Shown here piece after piece: positions 1 to 8,654 of a stretch of 64,000 nucleotides of DNA. The stretch lies in assembly GCF_001612805.1 (NCBI RefSeq), contig NZ_BDBD01000004.1, positions 248,001 through 312,000 on the forward strand. Reading direction: 5' to 3'. The translations under genes were made by a program, and so were the position numbers. Each line of letters begins with the position of its first letter. Position 1 is the first letter of the stretch. The notes below the pieces were generated by a model, which worked only from the letters and a program-made list of their open reading frames with translations, was not told the origin of the DNA and did no database searches. This DNA comes from Nocardia coubleae NBRC 108252. Lineage in GTDB: Bacteria > Actinomycetota > Actinomycetes > Mycobacteriales > Mycobacteriaceae.

Positions 1-204
1 ATCAAGCTGGCCGATCAGCTGGTGATCGGCGGTGTGCTCGACGGAATCACCGTGGTGTGCACCAAACTGCTGCGCGATCGGCTCGCCGCCCTCGACATCC
101 CGGCCGAATTCGATTTCCGCCCGGCAGGCACGCACTCCTGGGGGTACTGGGAACAGGACATGCACACCTACTGGGAGCGCGTCGCCCCGCTCCTCGCGCC
201 CTGA
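1..204 (+). CDS. Mycolyltransferase / antigen 85-type esterase, C-terminal fragment
   Basis: The open frame enters from the left edge and ends at the TGA at 202-204, leaving 67 residues. The tail contains the pattern H-S-W-G-Y-W followed by an acidic segment and a final tryptophan, which is the C-terminal hallmark of the antigen 85 / mycolyltransferase branch of the alpha/beta-hydrolase esterases. The histidine of that motif is the catalytic-triad histidine in the family. These enzymes act outside the membrane and move mycolic acids between trehalose mycolates and the cell wall. The nucleophile and acid residues lie outside the window, so activity cannot be judged. It faces a minus-strand membrane protein across a tandem repeat array. 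Confidence 0.75.
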   Translation: MKLADQLVIGGVLDGITVVCTKLLRDRLAALDIPAEFDFRPAGTHSWGYWEQDMHTYWERVAPLLAP

Positions 205-218
205 TGCCTCAGATCGGT

Positions 219-430
219 TCGGCCACTTGCTGATTCGTCAGCACCCTCGGTGGCTCGAACCGATCGGCACTTGCGAATCAGTCAGCACCACCACGGACCC
301 GAATCAGGTCGGCTGCTTGCGAATCCGCGGGCGCCACCGCCGACTCAAACCAGTTCGGCTGCTTGCGAATCCGCGGGCGCCACCGCCGACTCAAACCAGT
401 TCGGCTACTTGCGAATCCGTGAGGACCACC
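219..430. repeat. 46-bp imperfect tandem repeat array, about 4.6 copies
   Basis: Units begin with TCGGC at 219, 264, 309, 355 and 401, so the period is 45-46 bp. The copies at 309-354 and 355-400 are identical. The first two are diverged and the last is partial. Each unit carries a core of the type CTTGCGAATCCG or a variant. The array lies between two convergent genes and extends into the 3' end of the minus-strand gene, supplying its last codons and its stop codon (391-393). There are no spacers, so this is not a CRISPR array. Confidence 0.85.
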
Positions 431-1050
431 GGCGACACAGCGTCCTGTGCGCGTACCAGGCGGACACCGCGGTACAGCGGTCGTTCGTCGAGGCCGGCGT
501 CGCGGGCTTCTGCCCGCAGCTGGGCGACCAGGACCTCGGAGATCGCGACGGCGGCGGCCAACGGCGCCGAGGCCAGGGCGTCGGCCAGTTTGCGCAGGCC
601 GAGCAGGTGCAGCTCGCGGCCGCTGCCCGCATCGGTGTACATGGCCAGCGGCACCAGTTGGGTATCCTCGCCCGCCGTCACGCGCAGGACAATGCGGCTG
701 AGCCGGCCGGGGAACACCAGCAGTTGCGCGCCGGAGGCTTCGGCGAGGTCGATCCGACGCGCACCGACGAGGCGATGAGCGTGGATCACGGTGCCGTCCA
801 ACCACATCCGCCTGCGCTGGAACGCCATCGCGTACGCGAGCGTGGGGACCGCGACGATCAGGCCGAGCAGGACGGCGTAGGCCCAGCTCAACCAGATCGA
901 GGTCACCAGCATCACCACGACGCCGACGGCGAACGCGCCGAGCGAGAGCTTGCGCAGCATCGGGGCGAAAACCTCGGGTGCGACCAGGTCGATGCCGATC
1001 GGTTCCGTCGCCGGTCGCCCGGAATCCCCGCTCACCACAGTCCCTCTCAC
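391..1050 (-). CDS. Small membrane protein of unknown function, hisS-linked
   Basis: The product is 219 residues. A short polar N-terminus is followed by two closely spaced hydrophobic segments at about residues 35-80, then the motif QRRRMW and a mostly beta-rich soluble domain, a layout seen in PH-like (bPH) and DUF3093-type actinobacterial membrane proteins. I do not recognise a specific function. It is transcribed in the same direction as hisS, 62 bp downstream of it, with a strong hairpin in the gap. Its last residues (D-S-Q-V-A-E-L-V) and its stop are encoded inside the 46-bp repeat array, so the C-terminus may vary between strains with repeat copy number. That last point is inference. 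Confidence 0.55.
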   Translation of the reverse strand: MRGTVVSGDSGRPATEPIGIDLVAPEVFAPMLRKLSLGAFAVGVVVMLVTSIWLSWAYAVLLGLIVAVPTLAYAMAFQRRRMWLDGTVIHAHRLVGARRIDLAEASGAQLLVFPGRLSRIVLRVTAGEDTQLVPLAMYTDAGSGRELHLLGLRKLADALASAPLAAAVAISEVLVAQLRAEARDAGLDERPLYRGVRLVRAQDAVSPVVLTDSQVAELV

Positions 1051-1071
1051 CGCCGCCGGCCCGCCCGGCGT

Positions 1072-1097
1072 GGGGCGCGGTCAGATTACCGCGCCCC
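1072..1097. terminator. Stem-loop between hisS and the downstream membrane gene
   Basis: Perfect 10-bp arms GGGGCGCGGT (1072-1081) and ACCGCGCCCC (1088-1097) enclose a 6-base loop. It sits just after the hisS stop. There is no clear T-run, so it could be an intrinsic terminator of the weak actinobacterial kind or an RNA-stabilising hairpin. Confidence 0.6.
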
Positions 1098-1111
1098 GTG
1101 CACGCCGTCTG

Positions 1112-2386
1112 CTAGCGGCCGAGACCCGCTCGCAGTACTCCGACGACCTCGCCGAGCGGCACCTGGCGTTGGTCGCCGGTGGCCATCTCCTTGACGCCGA
1201 TCTCGTTGGTCTCGAGATCGCGGTCGCCCAGGACCAGCGTGAACTTCGCGCCGGACCGGTCAGCACCCTTCATGGCGCCCTTCATGCCGCGCCCACCGTA
1301 GGCCAGGTCGACGCTGATGCCCGCGCCACGCAGCTCACCGGCCAGCGTGACCATCCGCGCCTTGGCCGCGTCACCGAGGGCTACGCCGTAGACCTGGCAG
1401 CGCGCCGGATCGGCGGCTGACTTGCCCTCGGCCGCCAGCGCGAGCACGGTCCGGTCGACACCGATACCGAAGCCGATACCCGACAGGGGCTGCCCGCCGA
1501 GCTCGGCCATCAGCCCGTCGTAGCGCCCGCCACCACCGATGCCCGACTGGGCGCCGAGCTGGTCGTGCACGAACTCGAAGGTGGTCTTGGTGTAGTAGTC
1601 CAGGCCGCGGACCATGCGCGGGTTCACCACGTACGGCACGCCGAGAGCGTCGAGGTGGGCGAGCACCTGCTCGAAGTGGGCCTTGGCCGACTCCGACAGG
1701 TGGTCGATCATCAGCGGCGCGTCGGCGGTGAGTTCGCGGACCTCCGGACGCTTGTCGTCGAGCACGCGCAGCGGGTTGATCTCGGCGCGGCGGCGGGTCT
1801 CCTCGTCCAACGGCAGGTCGAACAGGAACTGCTGCAACAACTCTCGGTACTGCGGGCGGCAGGTCTCGTCGCCGAGGGAGGTGATCTCCAGGCGGAACCC
1901 GTCCAGGCCGAGCGCCCGGAAACCGGCGTCGGCGACGGCGATCACCTCGGCGTCGAGCGCCGGATCGTCCACCCCGATCGCCTCGATACCCACCTGCTGC
2001 AGCTGCCGGTACCGACCGGCCTGCGGCCGCTCGTACCGGAAGAACGGTCCCGCGTAGCACAGCTTGATCGGCAGCTGACCGCTCTTGTCGAGCCCGTGCT
2101 CGATCACCGCCCGCATCACGCCCGCGGTGCCCTCGGGCCGCAGGGTGAAGCTCTCGCCCTTGCGGTCGGCGAAGGTCCACATCTCCTTGCTGACCACGTC
2201 GGTCGACTCGCCGACACCCCTGGCGAACAGGGCGGTCAGCTCGAATATCGGCAGCTCGATGTGCCCGTACCCGGCCAGTCGGGCGGCATGAACCAACCCG
2301 TCGCGCACGGCGACGAACTCGGCCGAACCGGGCGGCACGTAATCCGGAACCCCCTTCGGGGCACTGAAGCTGCTGGTCTTGGTCAC
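1112..2386 (-). CDS. hisS: Histidine-tRNA ligase
   Basis: This class II aminoacyl-tRNA synthetase charges tRNA-His in the cytoplasm. The 424-residue product has the family N-terminus KGVPDY, motif 2 ([16 protein letters not shown]), the histidine-binding segments [11 protein letters not shown] and GGGGRYDGL, and motif 3 ([10 protein letters not shown]). A C-terminal anticodon-binding domain follows. The frame stays open far upstream to 2869 but that extension overlaps ppiB and lacks family similarity. I chose the GTG at 2384-2386, which gives the usual start [16 protein letters not shown] six bases further upstream (2392) is an equally close alternative. It is divergent from ppiB, as in mycobacteria, but the glyoxalase-type gene that sits between them in M. 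tuberculosis is absent. Confidence 0.95.
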   Translation of the reverse strand: MTKTSSFSAPKGVPDYVPPGSAEFVAVRDGLVHAARLAGYGHIELPIFELTALFARGVGESTDVVSKEMWTFADRKGESFTLRPEGTAGVMRAVIEHGLDKSGQLPIKLCYAGPFFRYERPQAGRYRQLQQVGIEAIGVDDPALDAEVIAVADAGFRALGLDGFRLEITSLGDETCRPQYRELLQQFLFDLPLDEETRRRAEINPLRVLDDKRPEVRELTADAPLMIDHLSESAKAHFEQVLAHLDALGVPYVVNPRMVRGLDYYTKTTFEFVHDQLGAQSGIGGGGRYDGLMAELGGQPLSGIGFGIGVDRTVLALAAEGKSAADPARCQVYGVALGDAAKARMVTLAGELRGAGISVDLAYGGRGMKGAMKGADRSGAKFTLVLGDRDLETNEIGVKEMATGDQRQVPLGEVVGVLRAGLGR

Positions 2387-2471
2387 GATCACCCAGTTTT
2401 CCCCACGGGCGCCCTCCGCGTCCAACCGGTTACCCTCTAGGCGAACCTGACGACACGGGAGGAACGCGGTA

Positions 2472-3368
2472 GTGCCGAGTAACGAACAGCGACGGGCGGC
2501 GGCCAAGCGCAAGCTGGAGCGCCAGCTGGCACGACGGGCCGAGCAGGAGAAGAAGCGTAAGCGCCTGACGATCGCCGGGTCGGTGCTCGGCGTGATCGTG
2601 GTCGCGGCCGCGGGCGTCGGGGTGTACTTCCTCACCAAGGGCGACGACTCGCCCTCGGCGAACGCCGAGTCGTCGTCGGCGGTGCCGACGACCACCTTCG
2701 TCAACACGCCGCTCGACCTACCCGCACCGCCACCGCCCGCCCCCAAGCCGGCGACGGTCGACTGCTCGTACCCGGCCGACGCCGAGCCGCCCGCCAAGCC
2801 GGTGACGGCGCCCGCGGTGACCTCGGTGGCCACCGACGGTCCCGAGGTGAAACTGTCGATCGACTCCACCCAGGGCCCGATCGGCCTGTCACTGAACAGC
2901 GCGCAGGCGCCGTGCTCGGTGAACTCGCTCGTGAGCCTGGCCCAGCAGGGCTACTTCGACAAGACCAGCTGCCACCGCATCGTGGCCAGCCCCGGTTTCG
3001 GCATCCTGCAGTGCGGTGACCCGACGGCCACCGGCTCGGGCGGCCCCGGCTACAGCTTCGACAACGAGTACCCCACCGATCTGTACCCGAACGGTGACCC
3101 GGCGCTGAGTCAGCCGGTGAACTACAAGCGCGGCGTGATCGCCATGGCCAACGCGGGTATCTCCCCCGAGGGCAAGGGCACCAACGGCAGCCAGTTCTTC
3201 CTCGTCTTCGGCGACACCGAACTGCCCCCGAAGTACACCATTCTCGGCACCATCGACGAGGCGGGCCTGGCCACCTTGGACAAGGTCGCGGGCGCGGGCG
3301 TCGAGGGTGGCGCCCAGGACGGCGGCCCGGCGATGCCGATCTCGTTCAACACCGTCAAGGTGGGCTGA
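2472..3368 (+). CDS. ppiB: Membrane-anchored cyclophilin-type peptidyl-prolyl isomerase
   Basis: The product is 298 residues. A basic cytoplasmic N-terminus of about 32 residues ([11 protein letters not shown]...) leads into a single transmembrane helix at about residues 33-55, a Pro/Ala-rich linker with several Cys, and an extracytoplasmic cyclophilin domain. The domain shows the family motifs [23 protein letters not shown] and GTNGSQFF. It should catalyse proline isomerisation in exported proteins. The start is GTG at 2472. The position next to hisS and near relA matches Rv2582 in M. tuberculosis. A strong terminator follows at 3387-3417. This is the last backbone gene before the secretion-like insertion. 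Confidence 0.9.
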   Translation: MPSNEQRRAAAKRKLERQLARRAEQEKKRKRLTIAGSVLGVIVVAAAGVGVYFLTKGDDSPSANAESSSAVPTTTFVNTPLDLPAPPPPAPKPATVDCSYPADAEPPAKPVTAPAVTSVATDGPEVKLSIDSTQGPIGLSLNSAQAPCSVNSLVSLAQQGYFDKTSCHRIVASPGFGILQCGDPTATGSGGPGYSFDNEYPTDLYPNGDPALSQPVNYKRGVIAMANAGISPEGKGTNGSQFFLVFGDTELPPKYTILGTIDEAGLATLDKVAGAGVEGGAQDGGPAMPISFNTVKVG

Positions 3369-3386
3369 CACCCCAGCTACCACGAC

Positions 3387-3417
3387 ACGGGCCGGACGCC
3401 TCGCGTGTCCGGCCCGT
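3387..3417 (+). terminator. Rho-independent terminator after ppiB
   Basis: Perfect 11-bp arms ACGGGCCGGAC (3387-3397) and GTCCGGCCCGT (3407-3417) enclose a 9-base loop, followed by TCGTCGTTTTC. This separates ppiB from the following gene. Confidence 0.85.
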
Positions 3418-3475
3418 TCGTCGTTTTCAGGGTAGGCTCAGATGTCCACTTCCACAGCGGCATCGGGGAGCAGTC

Positions 3476-4033
3476 ATGGCGGAACTCGACGACATCGGCA
3501 GCGAAACGGCGGCGATGATGCGCACCATGCTGCAGATGGCCACCCTGGTCGCCCTCAAGTCGCGCGAACACGGTCAGAAAGAGGCCGAGTCCCGCGCCAA
3601 GGCGATCGAGGCGAAGATGAAGGAAGCGCGCGAACTGCAGATTCGCGAGGCGCGCGATCTGAAAGCCAAGGATCCGCGCAATATCGAACTCGTGCAGATG
3701 ATGTCGGTGGGCCAGGCCAAGACGCAGGCGAAAGGCCTGTCGTTGCAGAAGGACCCGTCCTCACCGTTCGCCGCGAGTTCGAGCACCAGCACGGCGACGA
3801 AGACCGTAGAAGCACCGCAGCTCGGGTACGACTCGGCCGAACGCCGCGCCGCCATCGCCGCGCATCTGCAGCGAGCCGGTGTGGCTCCGGAGCTGAGCCA
3901 GGTGCGGATGCTCGTGGAGATGGGCCAGGGCATTTCGCCCGACGAGGCGATCCGCCTGCGCGACGCGGCGACCCGCCACGTGGGTACCCGTGAGCGCGGC
4001 ATCGAAGCACGCGGCATCGAACGCGGGCGCTGA
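3476..4033 (+). CDS. Unknown charged alpha-helical protein at the edge of the secretion locus
   Basis: The product is 185 residues and has no signal peptide or membrane segment. The first half (about residues 25-75) is strongly charged with heptad-like helix (QKEAESRAKAIEAKMKEARE), likely a coiled coil. A Ser/Thr-rich linker follows, then a second helical domain with a four-fold Arg/Glu-rich tail ending in R-G-I-E repeats. I do not recognise the family. It starts 59 bp after the ppiB terminator with its own start and is convergent with the type IV secretion-like operon, with paired terminators between them. It may be a cytoplasmic partner of that machine, but that is only a position-based guess. 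Confidence 0.6.
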   Translation: MAELDDIGSETAAMMRTMLQMATLVALKSREHGQKEAESRAKAIEAKMKEARELQIREARDLKAKDPRNIELVQMMSVGQAKTQAKGLSLQKDPSSPFAASSSTSTATKTVEAPQLGYDSAERRAAIAAHLQRAGVAPELSQVRMLVEMGQGISPDEAIRLRDAATRHVGTRERGIEARGIERGR

Positions 4034-4063
4034 CCCCGGCGACGGCCGATACCACCGCCGGGG
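4034..4063. terminator. Stem-loop directly after the unknown plus-strand gene
   Basis: Arms CCCCGGCG (4034-4041) and CGCCGGGG (4056-4063) are perfect 8-bp complements and start at the base after the stop codon. It is immediately followed by a second hairpin. Confidence 0.6.
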
Positions 4064-4092
4064 CGCCCTACCGGTTCACGACTGGTAGGGCG
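4064..4092 (+). terminator. Intrinsic terminator between convergent genes
   Basis: Arms CGCCCTACC (4064-4072) and GGTAGGGCG (4084-4092) are perfect 9-bp complements, followed on the plus strand by TTTCCTTCT. It overlaps the last codons of the minus-strand DUF4913-like gene, so it is a shared end point for both transcripts. Confidence 0.75.
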
Positions 4093-4495
4093 TTTCCTTC
4101 TGCCACACACCGTCTTTCGGTGCTGTCCACTGATTGTCGTCCGGATTTTCCAGCGGCAGTTCCGACAGCATCTTCTTGTGCCCGTTGCGCACGCTGCAGT
4201 ACTTGAACGGGCCGCGCGGATCGAACAGCTTGGTCATGTGCGGGTCGGCGTGATCGAGGAACCACACGCTGATTCCTGGGCCACCCTGCATCCGGTAGTG
4301 CTCCCACGCCTGCCACAACGCGTCCAACCGGACCGCCGCCTCGGGATGGCGCCACCATTCCGGACACCACACGGTGTCGCTGATATCGGTGACCTGGCGC
4401 TGGTAGATCTTGCTCAGATACTCCTTCACGAACTCCGCCACATCGGCGTAGACCTTCTCGCGCTTGTCCGCCCCCGTCGTCACGTCGTCGTTCAC
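4076..4495 (-). CDS. DUF4913-like soluble protein of the secretion locus
   Basis: The product is 139 residues, soluble and rich in Trp. The conserved core reads WWRHPEAAVRLDALWQAWE, then a W-F-L-D-H-A-D-P-H motif and a G-P-F-x-x-C motif, which is the pattern I associate with DUF4913 proteins. Those are found beside actinobacterial coupling-protein genes in conjugative elements. The function is unknown. The GTG or ATG start overlaps the coupling-protein stop by four bases, so it is translated with it. It is the last gene of the secretion-like operon, and the tight link to the VirD4-type ATPase suggests a cytosolic adaptor or substrate-binding role (inference). Confidence 0.7.
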   Translation of the reverse strand: MNDDVTTGADKREKVYADVAEFVKEYLSKIYQRQVTDISDTVWCPEWWRHPEAAVRLDALWQAWEHYRMQGGPGISVWFLDHADPHMTKLFDPRGPFKYCSVRNGHKKMLSELPLENPDDNQWTAPKDGVWQKETPYQS

Positions 4496-6330
4496 AGCGG
4501 CTTGACCTCCTCGATTTCACCGATCTCATCCGGTGGCGGATTGTTCTTCGACAGTGTTGCCGGGGGCTGGGCGCTGAGCACCAGATCGTCGATGCGGGTC
4601 TTGCGGGTGGGGTCGTTGTCGTCGATCGAGCGGCGGACCGCGTCGGCGTATTCCGATTCCCACCACGGCACAGTCCGCACGAGCACTGCGGGCTGACCGG
4701 AGGTGAACACCACGGCCCGCCCACGTGGCAAGGTGGCCAACCCCTGGGCGGTGAAGGTGACCGACGAGCTGAGCGAGCGCGAGTAGCTCTTGCTGTTGCC
4801 CGACTGCGACACCGACGCCGAGATGGAGTCGTACTCGCCGATCGCCTCGGACCGGTCACGCAGGAAAGCCATGTCGTCGACACCGCTGCCGAGCACCTTG
4901 ATGTTGGCGGCCGACCACAGCGCGTTCATCCCATCCGCACCCCAGCAGCGCGCACCCTGCGCCCAGGACTGCAGCACCGTCATCACTACGATGCCGCGCG
5001 AACCGAAGTGGCTGTACTGCTTGGGCAGGTCCTTCCAACGCACCACGTTGGCGGCTTCGTCGAGGACGGCGAGCAACGGGATCGGCAGCCGCCCGCCGGA
5101 CGACATCGCCGCCTTGCGCATGGCCACATCGATCACGGCCTCGGTGAGGGCGCTCACCAGCGGCGCCGCCGATCCTCGACCTTCGAGCGAGAGGCAGTAC
5201 AGCGTGCCGTTGCGTTCGATGAACTCGAGCTCGTCGAACTGCATCCGGTCGCTGCCGGCCCGGGTGATCCACGGGTGCACATTGGACAGCTGCAGGCAGC
5301 GGATCATCTTCTTCGCGGTGCCGAAAATGCCGCTCTTGGTGCGCTGTTCAGCGTTGTACTGCATGGCGAGACCCGCCGCGGTGAAGTCGTGGCCCGCGCT
5401 GCGCAGGTGCTGGATCGGTTCGCTGTTCTGCGAGTCGGTGACCCATTCCCAGACCTGGGTGATCGGCTTGCCCGCGATCGCCGCCGCGAGGAACAGCCCG
5501 GCCAGCAGGTCTTCGGCCTCGGGATCGAAGAAGCTGTCGCCGCTGTCGGCGCCACCGGACTCGGCGTCGGCGAAGTGCCCGGCCAGCCGGGCGGCCCGCA
5601 TCTCACACCCCTCGCGCCGGAAATCGACCCAGGCCAGCGGATCCCAGAACCAGGTCGGCCGCTCCCCGGCCACGCCCTGCGGGTCGAACACAAAGGTGGC
5701 GCTGCCTTTGGCCTCGCGGACGTTGCGGGTGGCGTCGACGACGTCGCGTTTGTTGGATGTGGTGAGCACGGGGCCGATGGCCGACAGGATCGCCGGGATC
5801 ACGCGCGACGTCGACTTGCCCTGGCGGGGACCCCAGATGTCGAGGTGCAGGTCTTCGTAGGAACCGTAGAGCGGCGTCCCGTCGGCTACGGCGACACCGA
5901 TCGGCACACCGGGCGCGTCGTTGGTGCCGAGCCGCACCCCGAGGTCCTTGGCCTTCTGCCGCACCCCCTCCTCGGTGATCGAGGCGATCGCACTCCCACT
6001 ACCCATGTAGTCGGCCTTGTCGTCGATCGCCAGCCGCCCCGCGCCCGCCCGCTTCTTCATCTGCTTGCGGATGTAGAAGTACGCGAAGATCGCCGCGATC
6101 ACCAGCAGCACGATCACCGTCGACGCGCGCGGCCAGTGCAGTTTGCCCCGGGCGAGGTCGGCAACCACCGCGATCGGGTTGGCAGGCACGTTCTGCGGCT
6201 GCACCGACAGGGCGTTGCCCAGGTGCAGAGCGGCGGCGAGGACGCCGAGCGTCGCGAAGCCGACCACGATCAGGATGAGCGTCGTGTCGGGCCCGACCGC
6301 GGCCGGGTCCTTCACCTTTTTCTTCGCCAC
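4492..6330 (-). CDS. VirD4/TraG-type coupling ATPase (TraM recognition domain)
   Basis: The product is 612 residues. Two membrane helices lie at about residues 17-39 and 71-88, followed by a cytosolic motor domain. Walker A is G-P-R-Q-G-K-S-T at about 167-174. Walker B is the hydrophobic stretch ending in L-D-E-A-A-N, followed by the segment VRWKDLPKQYSHFGSRGIVV typical of the TraM-recognition region of coupling proteins. Such proteins select substrates (DNA or protein) for type IV secretion at the inner membrane. A longer frame exists to 6588, but the GTG at 6328-6330 has the excellent ribosome site GAGGAGG five bases upstream and starts the family-like N-terminus. It lies downstream of a lipoprotein gene with a 35-bp gap. 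Confidence 0.88.
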   Translation of the reverse strand: MAKKKVKDPAAVGPDTTLILIVVGFATLGVLAAALHLGNALSVQPQNVPANPIAVVADLARGKLHWPRASTVIVLLVIAAIFAYFYIRKQMKKRAGAGRLAIDDKADYMGSGSAIASITEEGVRQKAKDLGVRLGTNDAPGVPIGVAVADGTPLYGSYEDLHLDIWGPRQGKSTSRVIPAILSAIGPVLTTSNKRDVVDATRNVREAKGSATFVFDPQGVAGERPTWFWDPLAWVDFRREGCEMRAARLAGHFADAESGGADSGDSFFDPEAEDLLAGLFLAAAIAGKPITQVWEWVTDSQNSEPIQHLRSAGHDFTAAGLAMQYNAEQRTKSGIFGTAKKMIRCLQLSNVHPWITRAGSDRMQFDELEFIERNGTLYCLSLEGRGSAAPLVSALTEAVIDVAMRKAAMSSGGRLPIPLLAVLDEAANVVRWKDLPKQYSHFGSRGIVVMTVLQSWAQGARCWGADGMNALWSAANIKVLGSGVDDMAFLRDRSEAIGEYDSISASVSQSGNSKSYSRSLSSSVTFTAQGLATLPRGRAVVFTSGQPAVLVRTVPWWESEYADAVRRSIDDNDPTRKTRIDDLVLSAQPPATLSKNNPPPDEIGEIEEVKPL

Positions 6331-6365
6331 GTGTGCCTCCTCGAGGACCTTGTCGGATATGGATC

Positions 6366-6947
6366 TCAGCGGAATCCGTCGAGGCGCCAGCCTTGCGGCG
6401 TCTGCACCACGGTCGCGATGACCGTGCTCGGCGGTAGGTCTTCGGTGCGCCCGTCCGGGTAGACGACGGTCTGCTCGATGCCGATCTTGAACTGCGTCAC
6501 GGCCGGGTCGGCGCTCGGCGGTGCCTTCTCCCCCGAGGCGAAGGTGAAGGCCGTCACCTCCGCTTTCGCCTTCGCCCAATCGGCCCACTGCAGCGACGGT
6601 TTCGGTGCCGCCGTGCCCGTAGGTGCGTCAAGCATACGTAACATGCTCGGCCCCAGCCATTTTCGCGCACGCGCCAGCGAATCACCGGGTTCCTCGGTGA
6701 CCGGGTGCCAGGTGTACACCTCGCGCAACGCCACCACCGCTACCCCGTCGGGGGTGGTCGGGTCGACGGTGGCCGCGGCCTCGAGCAGCCGGGTGGTCGA
6801 ACTCGCCTGTGGGCGCGCGGGATCGGCGTCGCCACCGCAGGCGACGAGCACCGTACTCAGAAACGCCACGAGCATCACCGCCGGGGTCGTGCGGATTCGT
6901 GTTGTCTTCCACCAGGTTATCCCTGGTCGGGCCGCCCGTGTGGTCAC
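6366..6947 (-). CDS. Secretion-locus lipoprotein, possible NTF2/VirB8-like fold
   Basis: The product is 193 residues. A twin-basic N-terminus and hydrophobic stretch end in the lipobox V-L-V-A-C at about residues 33-37, so the mature protein should be a lipid-anchored exported protein. The mature part has the W-H-P and W-A-D-W-A-K segments and a closing V-V-Q-T-P-Q-G-W-R-L-D-G-F-R, a strand pattern like the NTF2-like domains of VirB8-type subunits. That assignment is by overall look only. The GTG start (6945-6947) overlaps the stop of the upstream hydrolase by four bases and has the ribosome site GAGGAGGG. It probably acts at the outer face of the secretion complex. Confidence 0.6.
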   Translation of the reverse strand: MTTRAARPGITWWKTTRIRTTPAVMLVAFLSTVLVACGGDADPARPQASSTTRLLEAAATVDPTTPDGVAVVALREVYTWHPVTEEPGDSLARARKWLGPSMLRMLDAPTGTAAPKPSLQWADWAKAKAEVTAFTFASGEKAPPSADPAVTQFKIGIEQTVVYPDGRTEDLPPSTVIATVVQTPQGWRLDGFR

Positions 6948-8593
6948 ACAACCCTCCTCGCCCGCGCGTCACCGGGCATCGCCACCTCGACGACGCCGCC
7001 GCCACTGCGTCCGCTCGGCGCGACCGCCTGGATCACCTGGCCGTTGCCGGCGTAGATCCCCACCTGCGCCGGTCCCTGCGGACCGAAATCACTGAACACC
7101 AGGTCGCCCACCGAGATCCGCCCGAGCGGCACCTCCGTGCCCGCCTCCCACTGCTGTTCGGCGGTGCGCGGCAGGTCCACCTCGCCCGCCGTCGCCGCGA
7201 ACACCGCCGCGGCCGTCAGACCGGGGGCGTCGAATCCGCCGCCGCTGGGTCCCTGCGGACCGCCACCGCCCCACACGTACGGCACTCCGAGCCAGTCGTG
7301 GGCGGCCTCGGCGATCTGCGGTCCCTCGGCGCCGGGTTCGCGGGTGAACCGGCCCTGCGCGCCCGGTGCCCGGTATTGCGGTTCCATCGCCAGGATGTTG
7401 GTGACGTACGGCCGGGTCTCGGAGTAGTGCGCCGCATACCGATTCGGCATGCCGCCCGAGGCCAGCACCGCGCCCTCACCGGCGTTGTAGCCGGCGAGGG
7501 TGAGGGCGGCCAGGTCGCCGGAGACCTTGCCCTGCGCGATCCAGCCCGCGATCTTGTGGGCGATGGCGCACATGTAGCGGGCCTGGCCGATGATGGCGTC
7601 GCCGTCGTCCCACACGCTGGCGGTGCCGTTGCCGTCGGCGTCGATGATGTAGGGCTGCCCGTCGTCGGGGTTGATACTCACCGCCGTGCCGGGCAGGAAC
7701 TGGGCCAGGCCCTGCGCACCTGCCGGTGAGGTGAGCCCGCGCCGGAAACCCGACTCCTGCTTGGCCTGCGCGGCCAGCAGCGAGGAGGAGATCTCCGGAC
7801 AGACGGTGCCCGCGCGCCGGTACCAGATCTCCAGCTCGGCGGGCACTTTCCCGTCCGCGAGCAGGCCGCCCGCGCTGCCGAATCCACGCACACAGCTCGG
7901 GTCGTTCGAAAAGGCGCGTGCCCCACCGACATCGGGAGTCGGCGCGCCGTCGAGCCACGGCATCGGGTCGATCTGACGACCACCGGTGAAGCGACCACCC
8001 GGCACGATCTCGAAATGCAGGTGGGGACCGCTCGATTCGCCCGCCGAACCGACCATGCCGATGGGCTGACCGGCGGTGACGGTGTCACCGGTGCGCACCT
8101 TCACGCCGTGATCCCACATGTGCCCGTAGACCGCGGAGTAGGCGCGGCCGTTGTAGTCGACCGAGTCGACGACGATCCAGTTCCCGAACCCCGACGCGGG
8201 CCCGGCGGCGACGACCCGGCCGTCGGACACCGAATAGATCGTGGTCCCGTCGGCGGCGGCCATGTCGATGCCCTTGTGCCCGCCGCCGCGGGAACCGAAC
8301 ACATCGGAGATGGTGAAGGTGCCGACCTCCATCGGCAGCGTGCGCCGCAGCGGCCCGACCCCGGCCGCCAGCGACGGTGTGCCGGTAACGGTCGCGTTCG
8401 TGGTCGTCGCCGCGGTGGTGGCGCCCGCGCGGGTGTCGGCGCCGAGTTCGGGCAGCGTCGGCGCCGAGGAGCCGACCAGCACGTCACCGGTCTCGCAGGT
8501 CTCGTCCGAGGACGGCAACACGATCACCAGCACCATGGCCACCAATCCGATGACCGCGCCGAAGACACCGATGATCATCGAGCGGGCGTTCAT
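6944..8593 (-). CDS. VirB1-like cell-wall hydrolase: M23 + lytic transglycosylase + NlpC/P60-like
   Basis: The product is 549 residues with one N-terminal membrane helix (about 7-27). Three wall-acting domains follow. (1) M23 endopeptidase at about 90-205 keeps its zinc ligands H106/D110 and the HLH motif at 191-193. (2) Lytic transglycosylase at about 260-400 keeps the catalytic glutamate in K-Q-E-S-G-F (E280). (3) An NlpC/P60-like domain at about 425-549 has lost the usual catalytic pair: the expected D-C-S-G is D-A-P-G (A456) and the expected His before V-G-I-Y is Gln (Q510). The protein should open peptidoglycan for assembly of the transfer channel, with the third domain probably only binding. 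It sits between the HTH gene and the lipoprotein gene in the operon. Confidence 0.88.
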   Translation of the reverse strand: MNARSMIIGVFGAVIGLVAMVLVIVLPSSDETCETGDVLVGSSAPTLPELGADTRAGATTAATTTNATVTGTPSLAAGVGPLRRTLPMEVGTFTISDVFGSRGGGHKGIDMAAADGTTIYSVSDGRVVAAGPASGFGNWIVVDSVDYNGRAYSAVYGHMWDHGVKVRTGDTVTAGQPIGMVGSAGESSGPHLHFEIVPGGRFTGGRQIDPMPWLDGAPTPDVGGARAFSNDPSCVRGFGSAGGLLADGKVPAELEIWYRRAGTVCPEISSSLLAAQAKQESGFRRGLTSPAGAQGLAQFLPGTAVSINPDDGQPYIIDADGNGTASVWDDGDAIIGQARYMCAIAHKIAGWIAQGKVSGDLAALTLAGYNAGEGAVLASGGMPNRYAAHYSETRPYVTNILAMEPQYRAPGAQGRFTREPGAEGPQIAEAAHDWLGVPYVWGGGGPQGPSGGGFDAPGLTAAAVFAATAGEVDLPRTAEQQWEAGTEVPLGRISVGDLVFSDFGPQGPAQVGIYAGNGQVIQAVAPSGRSGGGVVEVAMPGDARARRVV

Positions 8594-8654
8594 CGGCCAC
8601 CGCCCCGGATTGCATGCCGGGCGGCGAGGACAGGCTCGTCCGCCGCGGCGGTGT

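Noticed and set aside
219..430. CRISPR-like look of the 46-bp repeat
   Set aside because: Repeats are directly adjacent with no spacers and no cas genes are near.
2387..2869. N-terminal extension of hisS
   Set aside because: It overlaps ppiB on the other strand and has no synthetase similarity.
5008..6462. Long plus-strand open frame opposite the coupling-protein gene
   Set aside because: No family features; the opposite strand encodes the VirD4 motifs with proper start and ribosome site.
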